A stretch of 33,608 nt of DNA, taken from contig CAIWVL010000044.1 in assembly GCA_903916085.1 (NCBI GenBank), forward strand, positions 1-33,608, read 5' to 3'. Origin of the DNA: an uncultured Spartobacteria bacterium. GTDB lineage: Bacteria; Verrucomicrobiota; Verrucomicrobiia; Chthoniobacterales; Chthoniobacteraceae. The notes beneath the pieces were generated by a model. That model searched no databases and was not told the DNA's origin. It was given only the letters and a program-made list of their open reading frames with translations. The position numbers and the translations under genes were made by a program. This document shows, piece by piece, positions 9,202-18,800 of this stretch (within the stretch, counting starts at the first letter, position 1; each line of letters opens with the position of its first letter).

Positions 9202-11205
9202 ATGTATTCACCAAGGATAATCAGTCTTCTGTTGTGGGGATTATTTGCAGCCATGGTCTCGGCTCGGGCGCAACCTTCAGTACAAGTGGTCTGGGAGGCA
9301 CCTTCGACGAATCGACTTTTGGACTCTACCGGGACTGCTCTCGATTCCGGCCTGGCTGTGGCAGGCGACGGGGTTGTTTTGGAACTGGGATACTACGACG
9401 CAGGGTCGGCGGCCGCACCATTTGCGGGGACTTTTGTACCTCTCACTGGAGCGAGTTCCCCGGCGACCGCGATGCAGGGCACTTCTGTCGGAGACTCGGG
9501 AGGTGGCCCGAATGGAACGTTTAGCATCAGCACAAACTTCAACGCAGGAACCGTCGTATTCCAAGGTGCTCCGCCAGTGGCAGGAACTCCCTTGGTGATT
9601 CGCTTTTTCGATGCTAAAACCATCCCAAATGCAAGGTTTTACAACGCTGTAAGCGGCGGAGTGAACTGGCAGTGGAAGGTGCCAACTGAAGCGCCTGGTT
9701 CCTTCGTTCTACTGTCTCTGGCGGATCCGGGTCTGGTTTGGCTGGGTGGTTCCTCGAGTAGTTTCCGAACGACTCTAGCGTGCCCGGTGTCTTTCCGCGC
9801 ACCCTCGGTAGCACCAAATTTCACCTCCGTCTCTGCTGTCGTGGGCGGTGCGGTGACTTTGACGCCACCGGAGCGCTCCACGCCCGCGACCTACATGGCG
9901 CTCAATCTTCCGTCTGGATTGCGGCTCAACACTACCACGGGTGTGGTGAGTGGCGTTCCCACGGTGCCAGGCACTTATCGAGTGCTTGTGATGCCAGTGA
10001 ACCAATCGGGTGTTACAGAGACGGCCCTGAGGTACAACATAGCGGTGGCCGCTCTTTCAGACGGGATGGTTGGATGCTTCAGCGGCCTTGTGGAACGCAA
10101 TAGCCTCAATGGAAATCTGGGCGCGTCTCTACAGATTACAACGACCTCGGGCGGTTCCTATTCGGGAAAGCTTGTGGTGGGTACGCGCTCCTTTGTGCTG
10201 CGTGGGCAGTTGGGGATTTCATCGGACTCACCAACGCAAGCAACGATTTCCCTCCCCTTGACCGCTTTTGGACCCGAGGTACAGCTGAATTTGGTTTTTG
10301 ACGGTGTAAGTCAGACTTTCAGCGGAACGCTCTCCAGTGGAACCCAATCCGCGGCGATTTCCGGCGTACAGTCCCCTAAAGTGAAGACCGCGCTCGTCTC
10401 CAAGCTCACTGGGGCTTACGCGTTTCGCCTCCAACAATCCGTGCCCGTTTTGGGGAGCCCTAGGGGATACGGAGTGGGGACCCTTACCGTAGCGCCGAGC
10501 AGCAATACGGTCTCGGTGCTGACGACTTTAGCCGATGGTGCGCGCGCCACCTTTAGCACGCTCCTGGGCAAGGGCGGTGAAATTTTTATCTGCGGACGCG
10601 GCTTGGGCGATTCGGGGCTACACAGCTCCTTGACCGGTCAGCTAAAATTAATCTTAGGCACAAACGCTCCTTATAACAATCTACTGGCTGGGTCTTTAAG
10701 TTGGTTGAAATCAGAGGGAGATACCACTCTCTACTCGGCCGGTTTTGGTCCCCTGTCGCTGGATGCCGCAGGTGGTAATCTTGCGCTTCCGCCTAAAGGC
10801 GGTCTGGTGCTGGGGGCGTCTCCTGTTTCCCCGAGCGTGGGGGCGGGGAACGCAAATTTTGGATTCAGTGCCGGTGGCCTCGATGTTGAGGGGCGCGAGT
10901 TCACGCGCACTGTCTCTCTGACGAGTTTGGGGAATTACACCAATCGCGTCGTCGTTCCTGCGGGCACTCCGACCCTCACGGTTTCGGTAATCAATGGTGC
11001 GTCTGGTGCGTTTTCCGGATCCTTCGTCCTTGCAGGAACAACCACCGCTACGAATCGCACCGTCCGCTTCCAAGGTCAGATAGTACCGAGTGGGGCAGGG
11101 AGTGTAGGATACGGATTTTTTGTCATGCCGGCGCTTCCAAGCGATGGGCAGACGTTGACCACTTCGCCCAAGTTTTCTGGAAGTGTTCTCTTGAATGTAC
11201 AATAG
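9202..11205 (+). CDS. Secreted protein with putative Ig-like (He_PIG) domain
   Basis: Signal peptide MYSPRIISLLLWGLFAAMVSARAQ; ALNLPSGLRLNTTTGVVSGVPTVPGTYRVLVMPVNQSG is a typical He_PIG motif. Frame open from 9181. Confidence 0.8.
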   Translation: MYSPRIISLLLWGLFAAMVSARAQPSVQVVWEAPSTNRLLDSTGTALDSGLAVAGDGVVLELGYYDAGSAAAPFAGTFVPLTGASSPATAMQGTSVGDSGGGPNGTFSISTNFNAGTVVFQGAPPVAGTPLVIRFFDAKTIPNARFYNAVSGGVNWQWKVPTEAPGSFVLLSLADPGLVWLGGSSSSFRTTLACPVSFRAPSVAPNFTSVSAVVGGAVTLTPPERSTPATYMALNLPSGLRLNTTTGVVSGVPTVPGTYRVLVMPVNQSGVTETALRYNIAVAALSDGMVGCFSGLVERNSLNGNLGASLQITTTSGGSYSGKLVVGTRSFVLRGQLGISSDSPTQATISLPLTAFGPEVQLNLVFDGVSQTFSGTLSSGTQSAAISGVQSPKVKTALVSKLTGAYAFRLQQSVPVLGSPRGYGVGTLTVAPSSNTVSVLTTLADGARATFSTLLGKGGEIFICGRGLGDSGLHSSLTGQLKLILGTNAPYNNLLAGSLSWLKSEGDTTLYSAGFGPLSLDAAGGNLALPPKGGLVLGASPVSPSVGAGNANFGFSAGGLDVEGREFTRTVSLTSLGNYTNRVVVPAGTPTLTVSVINGASGAFSGSFVLAGTTTATNRTVRFQGQIVPSGAGSVGYGFFVMPALPSDGQTLTTSPKFSGSVLLNVQ

Positions 11206-11246
11206 CGTACCTAACCGTTTTTCTGCACTTCACACTCTTTGCACTA

Positions 11247-12134
11247 ATGCCGTCTCCAAACATACAGAATGCGCCATGCCGTCAGGCGCCTATGCCTCTG
11301 CGCCGGTTCTTTCGCTGGGGAATCGTCGTAGTCACGCTTTTTCTTCTATGCTCCTGGAATGCGACTGCTTTTCCTCCAGCGCCTTTCTACACAATTTATG
11401 GTGACGTCCGTGATGCGAACGGACTGCTTATTCCAGCTGGAGGCGCCACAATCATCTTTTCATATCAGGGTAAGGAAGTCGCCCGTTATCCTATCACTAG
11501 TGTTGCCGGTGCGGATTATAATTACATGATTCGGATGCGGTTGGACATGAATAGCAGCGGCACCGCCGTTTATAACTCAATTGCAGTAAAGTCCGGCCTC
11601 GAATATACGCTCAAGGTGGAAATGGGTGGCGTAACTTACCTTCCTTTGGAGTTGTCCGTTACCTTGCCCAAGGTCGGCGCACCCGCAGATCGAAAGCGCT
11701 TAGATCTGACTCTGGGCGAAGACACGGACAAGGATGGCTTGCCCGATGATTGGGAACGCGCTCTTTTGTTTCGGTTAGGTTATCCGATCACTGACCTCTG
11801 GCGAATCACTCCAAGTGGAATCCTGGAGGCTGACGGATTAACGAACCTGCAAAAGTATATTGCCGGAACGTACTCAGCAGACACAGAACAGGCATTTTAC
11901 TTAAAAATTACCTCTGCGTCAGCGACCGACGTCTCAGTGGAGTTTTATACACTCACTGGCAAGGTCTACAGCTTAGAAAAAAGTACGAACCTTTCTACTT
12001 GGACTCCCGTCCTGTTTAGCATAAACGGTGCACCAACCTCGTTGTACACAGGGACGGCCTCGGAAGTGGTTTCTGCACAAATCGCTTGGGTTGCAGGTGA
12101 AGAAAAAGCCTTTTACCGCCTCAAAGTACGATGA
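11247..12134 (+). CDS. Secreted protein with EF-hand/TSP3-like calcium motif
   Basis: Signal/TM FRWGIVVVTLFLLCSWNATA; DTDKDGLPDDWE motif; alternative start at 11292. Confidence 0.75.
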   Translation: MPSPNIQNAPCRQAPMPLRRFFRWGIVVVTLFLLCSWNATAFPPAPFYTIYGDVRDANGLLIPAGGATIIFSYQGKEVARYPITSVAGADYNYMIRMRLDMNSSGTAVYNSIAVKSGLEYTLKVEMGGVTYLPLELSVTLPKVGAPADRKRLDLTLGEDTDKDGLPDDWERALLFRLGYPITDLWRITPSGILEADGLTNLQKYIAGTYSADTEQAFYLKITSASATDVSVEFYTLTGKVYSLEKSTNLSTWTPVLFSINGAPTSLYTGTASEVVSAQIAWVAGEEKAFYRLKVR

Positions 12135-13858
12135 AACGATTAAACGCACTTTTGTCGGCGCTGCTCATTCTGTCGACTTCTGCTCAGGCTCAGTGGTATT
12201 CAAAAACATACAGCCTAGTGTCGGGTTGGAATGCTGTGTGGCTTTCGGGCGATGCTTCCCACACTACGGTCGCTGAGTTAGTTTCGGGAACTTCAGCGAT
12301 TACAGAAGTCTGGCGTTGGAATCCTAATCCAGATCAAACGCAATTCATACAGAACCCGTCAACTCCTACGACGCTGAGCGATGAGTGGACGGTCTGGAAA
12401 AAAGACGGTACAGAAACGGCACTTACTCGCCTCGTGGGCAACTCCGCCTATCTGATTCATACCACGGGTGCGACTAGTTTGACTGTCCCGTTAAAGGCCG
12501 TTCCACCCGCAGCCACTTGGTTGCTATCTGGAGGCAATTTTATCGGCTTCCCAGCCCTCAGTGGCGGGCAGGTCATCAGTACCTACTTGAAGAGCATGAT
12601 CGCCGGGGGAGTGACTGGACTCCCTTCGGCCACAAAAGTCTACAAATACGTAGGGGGAGACCTGAGTTCCACAAATCCAGTTCTGGTGACGACCACGAGT
12701 GAGCGGGTAGATCCCGATAAGCCTTACTGGTTTAATTATTCAACAGTAAGTGATTTTGAGGGACCTGTACACTTCGAACTCCCGAGTGCAGACGGGCTTG
12801 CCTTTGGTCGAACACTCTCCACGCTGACGGTTGGAATTAATAACAGAAACATCAGTGCTGGGGGGCTCACTTTTACCTTAGAAGCATCGAACGCTGCTCC
12901 GGAAGGTCAGCCTTCCGTCCTAGGTGGAGTTGCCTTAACACGCCGAACCTACGCCGCTGATACCGGTGTCGTGACCGAGACTCAACTTGGAGAAGGTTCC
13001 ACATTTTCTATACCAATCTCTGCCTCCAGCTATTCGAGTCTCGAATTTGGTGTGACCCGAACAGGCATGTTAGATGCTGGGGTCTATGCTTCTATTTTGC
13101 GAGTCAAAGATTCAGGAGGCTTTATGGATGTCCGAATACCGGTCACTGCTCAAGCAGCCTCACCGGCGGGCCTCTGGGTGTGTGAGGTAAGCGTGAACGC
13201 GGTAGGTTCGACGCCTTCAGTTGCAAAGGCAACTTCTCTAAATGCCGCTCCGTTCACCGAGCCGGTCACAACAAACAGCGCCATCACACAACCTACGACA
13301 CAGTCTTTTCCTCTCTATTTTCTCATTCATGTTGATGGTACCGGCGTTTCCCGGATCCTGCGCCAGGCCTTTGTTGGAAAACTTACCTCAGTTGGCAATG
13401 CATTAGGTATCACCATTAAAGAATCGCTCATTCAAACGGCTGCCGTCAGCGATGTTCGCCCTTTGCGCTACTTCTCTCCCATCATGCCCTACGCTAGCAA
13501 ACTGGTTACCGCCACTGGTACCGCTCCCGTTTCACTTACTTGGTCCTTGTTTCACGCGTACGACGATCCTGCTAATCCCTTTGTTCATACTTATCACCCA
13601 GACCACGATAATCTCGACGCAAAATTCGCTAACAAACTCGCTGCGGGTGTCGAAAGCTACAACGTCACCCGCACGTGCAACCTCTCATTTACGGCCACTC
13701 CACCAGATAACGCAAAAGTAGTGGGTTGGGGTTCTTCAATTATTGGTGGTAACTACACTGAGTCTATTTCTGGTATCAATAGTACAACGCTTTACGCAAG
13801 CGGGACGTTCAAAATGCGTAGACTCTCAGAAATTGGAGTCATTAATACAACCCAGTAA
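12131..13858 (+). CDS. Secreted hypothetical protein
   Basis: ATGA overlap with upstream stop; signal peptide MKRLNALLSALLILSTSAQAQ; WYSKTYSLVSGWNAVWLSGDASHTTVAEL.. Confidence 0.8.
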   Translation: MKRLNALLSALLILSTSAQAQWYSKTYSLVSGWNAVWLSGDASHTTVAELVSGTSAITEVWRWNPNPDQTQFIQNPSTPTTLSDEWTVWKKDGTETALTRLVGNSAYLIHTTGATSLTVPLKAVPPAATWLLSGGNFIGFPALSGGQVISTYLKSMIAGGVTGLPSATKVYKYVGGDLSSTNPVLVTTTSERVDPDKPYWFNYSTVSDFEGPVHFELPSADGLAFGRTLSTLTVGINNRNISAGGLTFTLEASNAAPEGQPSVLGGVALTRRTYAADTGVVTETQLGEGSTFSIPISASSYSSLEFGVTRTGMLDAGVYASILRVKDSGGFMDVRIPVTAQAASPAGLWVCEVSVNAVGSTPSVAKATSLNAAPFTEPVTTNSAITQPTTQSFPLYFLIHVDGTGVSRILRQAFVGKLTSVGNALGITIKESLIQTAAVSDVRPLRYFSPIMPYASKLVTATGTAPVSLTWSLFHAYDDPANPFVHTYHPDHDNLDAKFANKLAAGVESYNVTRTCNLSFTATPPDNAKVVGWGSSIIGGNYTESISGINSTTLYASGTFKMRRLSEIGVINTTQ

Positions 13859-13902
13859 CTCTTTTATTGCTCCTCGGCTTGTCTCTGCAATTCCCATCCC
13901 GT

Positions 13903-15849
13903 ATGAAACTTTTACAGACCATTCTTCTGCTCGCGTTAGGAGCGGCCTCCGCCCTTGCCCAGACGGCTTCGGTTCCGCCGTATCTAAGCTATCAAGGTCG
14001 CGTTACCGATAGTTCCGGCGTTCTCGTCGGAAATACAGCACCGGTAAATCGTACCGTTCAATTCAAACTCTATACCACCAGCACCGGCGGTACCGCTATT
14101 TGGGCTGAAACCCAAGTTGCTACAATTTCGGCAGGGGAATTTAGTGTGTTAATTGGCAACGGAGCAGGGATTTCGGGTCTCACGGGTCCTGCCGCACCGG
14201 CCGTGACTCCATACAAGACGCTCGCAGACATTTTAAATAGTACCACTTCCCTAACACTTTATCTCGGCATCACAGTGGATGATGGCAACGCCTCGACTAC
14301 GGATGTTGAGATCAGTCCTCGGCAGCAATTAGTCGCGGGTGCGTACGCTTTTCGGGCTAAGGTTGCTGAATCCGTTGCCACCTCCGCTATCACTGCAAGC
14401 ATGATCGGTTCCTCCGAAGTGGGTACTAACGCGCTCCAGACTTCGGCCGTCACAAACGTTAAAATCGCGGACTCTGCGATTACTTCGGCCAAGATTGCTG
14501 CGTCCAACGTCATGGCCAGCAATCTCGCGTCTGGGGCAGTTACCTCTGATAAGATCGATACCTCCACCGTGGGGCTTTGGTCAGTGAGCAGTGCGGGTAT
14601 TTATCGCGGGGGAAATGTCGGCATTGGCACGAATGCTCCCGGATTTCCCTTGAATTTTGCGGATGTTCTGGGGGACAAGATTTCCCTTTATGGTAACAGT
14701 GGCGTCCACTTTGGCTTCGGTATACAGCCCAGCCTGTTGCAAATCTATACTTCTGTTAATAGTTCAGACGTCGCTTTCGGTTACGGTACATCCTATAATT
14801 TCACCGAAACCATGCGAGTCAAGGGGACTGGCCTTGTCGGGATCGGCACCACAACGCCGGCATTTCCCTTGAGTTTCGCAAACACTCTCGGCGACAAAAT
14901 TGCTCTCTGGGGGCAAGGGGGGAATCACTACGGTTTCGGCATCCAAGGTGCCTTGCTGCAAATACACTGCGACTCTGCCGGGGCCGACATCGCGTTTGGC
15001 TATGGCTCCTCAACGAGTTTTAGTGAGGTTATGCGCATTAAAGGATACGGGAGGGTCGGTATTAATAATTCTAATCCTCAGGCGCCCTTGCATGTTTCAG
15101 GGTACGTTTACGATCAGTTCTACCTAGAGTACTACGTTGACCCACATCGTGCTGCTGATGCTCCGAATCAGTTTCGTCAAGATTTACCTCATTCAATCAT
15201 CTCCGATCAACGTATCAGGTGTGCTGCTCTCGATGTTGCATCGGATGCTCGGATCAAGAAGGTCTTGAATCTCTCAAATAATAATGCTGATTTAGCGACG
15301 CTTCTACGTATTCAGATAACGGATTATAAATACATCGATCAGCCGGCTCTAGGCCAAAAGCTTCAAAAGAAAGTAATCGCTCAACAGATTGAGAAGGTTT
15401 ATCCTCAAGCAGTGACCAAAAGTTCAAACGCTGTGCCGGACATCTACAGGCCGGCGACGATTAAGGATGGTTGGGTTCACCTCAAAACCGACCTTAAACA
15501 AGGGGAGAAAGTCAGAATCATGACGCCGGATAAAGAAGATCTTTTTGAAGTGCTGCAAGTCGCGAGCGGTCAGTTCCGCATTGATTTCGATAAAGACGTC
15601 GACAAAGCCTTTGTTTATGGTCGCCAGGTAAGTGATTTTCGGAGCGTGGACTACGATGCAATCTCGATGTTGAACGTCTCAGCGACACAGGCGCTTTATC
15701 AACAACAAGAAGCTGACCGCCAGAAAACTGCTGTGCTTACCCAAAAAGTGGCTGAGATGGAATCTCGTGTAGAGCGCGACAACGTGCAGGTCTCCGCGCT
15801 GGAGGCGCGAGTTGTTGCGCTCGAAAAGCTTTTGAACGCCACTAAGTAA
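13903..15849 (+). CDS. Tail-fibre-like secreted protein with C-terminal intramolecular chaperone (Peptidase_S74) and coiled coil
   Basis: Signal MKLLQTILLLALGAASALAQ; shaft repeats AITASMIGSSEVGTNALQTSAVTNVKIADSAITSAKIAASNV; GNVGIGTNAPGFPLNF..; S74-like SDARIKKVLNLSNNNADLATLLRIQITDYKYID..QKKVIAQQIEKVYPQAV; C-terminal coiled coil. Confidence 0.85.
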   Translation: MKLLQTILLLALGAASALAQTASVPPYLSYQGRVTDSSGVLVGNTAPVNRTVQFKLYTTSTGGTAIWAETQVATISAGEFSVLIGNGAGISGLTGPAAPAVTPYKTLADILNSTTSLTLYLGITVDDGNASTTDVEISPRQQLVAGAYAFRAKVAESVATSAITASMIGSSEVGTNALQTSAVTNVKIADSAITSAKIAASNVMASNLASGAVTSDKIDTSTVGLWSVSSAGIYRGGNVGIGTNAPGFPLNFADVLGDKISLYGNSGVHFGFGIQPSLLQIYTSVNSSDVAFGYGTSYNFTETMRVKGTGLVGIGTTTPAFPLSFANTLGDKIALWGQGGNHYGFGIQGALLQIHCDSAGADIAFGYGSSTSFSEVMRIKGYGRVGINNSNPQAPLHVSGYVYDQFYLEYYVDPHRAADAPNQFRQDLPHSIISDQRIRCAALDVASDARIKKVLNLSNNNADLATLLRIQITDYKYIDQPALGQKLQKKVIAQQIEKVYPQAVTKSSNAVPDIYRPATIKDGWVHLKTDLKQGEKVRIMTPDKEDLFEVLQVASGQFRIDFDKDVDKAFVYGRQVSDFRSVDYDAISMLNVSATQALYQQQEADRQKTAVLTQKVAEMESRVERDNVQVSALEARVVALEKLLNATK

Positions 15850-15869
15850 CTAACTTCGAAGTGACCGTT

Positions 15870-18800
15870 ATGAACTGGCCTTTCCGCGCACTTTTACAGC
15901 CTCACAGGAGGACGATCTGGAGCGCAATTCTCACCCTGCTATTGGGAGCGTTCTCAGACGTCAAGGCCCAGGAAATGACGAACGGTGTTTACAATCGACT
16001 GAGTAACCGAACCGGATTCCCGCCCCTTGGCGCAGCTGCCATTCCCTCGGGCAGCCCAACGCTCACCCCGCAATTTGCTAATGTTGTTGAGTCCTCTGCC
16101 TCTAGTAGCCTCATTGCAGGTACGTTGGTGAACGGCACCTTGAGCGGGGGCCCTTTAGTTTCGGGAACTTTGGCCGCAGGCACCTTGGTTGTTAACTCCT
16201 CCAGTTACGTTTTTCCAAACAGTCTGTATCTAGTCAATGGAGGAACAGTTGGGGTGAGGCTTGCACGTTCCAGCGTTGGAACCACTTTTTCTTCAAATGT
16301 GCCGAGCTATTCGCTTGGAGATCAAATTTTACCGCCTGCTACAATCATTAACAGCGTCGGCGTATCGACTACAGTCGCGTCTAATTTCTGGCGTACGATG
16401 CCGCTTGCCGCCGCAGAAGTCGTCACAAATCCGAGTGGTGCACCCGCGGTAGATTATCGCGACGGCAGTTCCGCCACGATCACTGCATTAGGGGATGGAG
16501 TCTTTCCTTCTTATTATTATAGTCCGCATGCCAAGGCTGTATTTGCGAACACTCCCGGGCGAGTCTCTGTTACCTGGGTTTCCCGCATCCCCGATCCCAC
16601 CACGAATGCGTATGTGTTCTATAAGGAAACGTTTTCAGTTTCGGTCGCAGCGAGGGTGCCTGCGCGGAAGATGTTTTGGACTGAGCGGAGTTATACTGGA
16701 CCGCTCATCACCATTCCTTCCGGTCAGATCCAAAGGGTGAACCCGATTTTTAGCAATGTTTTTCCAGAGACGGTCGCTTCGGAAGTTGTTATAGCAGGGG
16801 ACTCTACCAAAACGGTTGAGAGCGGCACTTCAGATACAAGCACTTTGTTAAATGTATCTCGGCAACAGAGTGCCATCCTGCGAACGCTTTGGTTTGATAA
16901 GCTCAATGGAAAGGGGCAGCTGCACGCATACAATCTCACTGGACGCGTTTTAATTGAGTACCTTGGTGTAGAGCGGGTGGATGGCACATTTGAATTCCTT
17001 GGGTTGGATGTTGTCGATGTCGCAAAGTCGCTTGAGCAGAACGTCCAGAATGTCGAGCTAGGGAACGAAATTCGGGCTTTTGATGGAGTTCAAGTGGATA
17101 CTCGCGATAGCCTGGTCGCGGCTCCCGTAGGTACGAGTGGCAGCGCGGATCAGGCCAACTACTACGGGGTAGGGGTGCGACCAGATGGTTCGTCGGCTTA
17201 TTATGCCGAAAAAACGAACGACATACCAGAACGCGTGAGTTTTTATTGGTTAGAGCCCCTACCAATCGGTATTACTGTTGCAGCAACAACGACTCTGGCG
17301 AATACGCTGATCAAGTGGCCTGCATACTTAAACCAGTACACCTTAAGTTGGCCCACTTCTGTTTCGAAGTTTGTACAATACACAGTAGATGATACCGGCA
17401 GTTCCGTTACTTCTGGGACGGGGTTACAATTCCAGGGAGGTAATTTGCCGCAAATCGTGTTTCAGGACTCCACCGAGGGTGATCTTGCCCTCGACACAAT
17501 CACTCAGCGGTTGGTTGTGAACTTCACTGGAGAAACCGATTTGCTGAACAGATCTTTGCTAAAGTTTACAGGCACCAATGGCGGAGTTTGGTATGTACCT
17601 CTGATGACGCAGGGAATGGATCGGCCTGGGATAACCACAGATGGTTTCTCCACTTCTGGCACCGCCTACGTCGGCGAACGGCTCACTCCACCTTCCTCCG
17701 ATTACTCCAGCGCGGCTTATATTGCCCAGGGCACCTGTTATTCTCCCCAAGCCTACATTAATCCGTTCACGAGCGGCGTACCGGCTGCTGAACTGGGGGC
17801 GATTATACCGGTTAATGCTGTTCCAGGCCAGTCGACCCTGACGGTTTGGTGGTTCAAAAAGATTCCAGCCAAGTCGGCAGAGTTCAGCGACTTTTACAGT
17901 TCAGCTCTCGTGACGCGGTACTCGGTGTCCTACCGTGAAACAATCTCTACCACCGAGAGCTTCTCAGACGCTCCGGTAGGTTGGACGGACAACCGCGTGC
18001 TCGCTGTGACGCCACCTACTGACGCTAATCTTCCCTCAACCAATGTGCTTGGTCCTTTTAGCACTTACTCGGTGAGTGGTTCGACAAATTCCGTTTTAAG
18101 CGGGCCGGCCACTAGTAAAATCTTTTACCCGGGCGCTCAGGGCGCGGCTCCGATTACGTTCTCTTTCCAGCTTTACCGACTCGATTCGTGGACCGGGCAA
18201 AGCTTCAGTGTGTACGCCCAGACTACAGCGACTGGTGTGTTCATGCCCGTTCTCTCGCAGGTGTTTACCAGTGCCACGGAAGTCACGTCTGCCACTTCTG
18301 GCACCGCCGCGTTTGGGGGCGTCTCCTACGCGTGGACGATCACCCCGCGGCCCAGTTCTTTTGCGGACTTCGCCACCGTCGGGTCCTCCTCTGTAAAAGA
18401 CCAGATTTTTGATATCACCATTACTGCGACTCCAACCACGACCGCGGGAGCGGACTCTCTCTCGGCACTGGCCTTGGGCTTTGGTTCAAACTTAAGTTCC
18501 GCAACAGGCGCATTTGCCATTGGCAACCTGGCCCTAGAACGTTCTGTTCCCAAAATCATTCTCGCTTCCAACCAAGGTTCCGGCGCACTTCCCGCGTATG
18601 TCGCTGCGGGCTCTATCTACAATCAACCAGACCGTACGAAGATTGGGTATAATCCTAACGAAGAGCACGCACTAATCTTGGATAAACGCGTGTACGCACT
18701 GCGTGATGATTTGAATGTCCTGAACGGATCGATCGCGTCTGGAACACTATTCACATCTAAACCTAGAGTTCTGGTCCAATACACCGATCCCATAGATAAT

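Noticed and set aside
10711-11202. 163-aa ORF on the - strand
   Set aside because: Antisense to the He_PIG-type gene; composition unlike a real protein.
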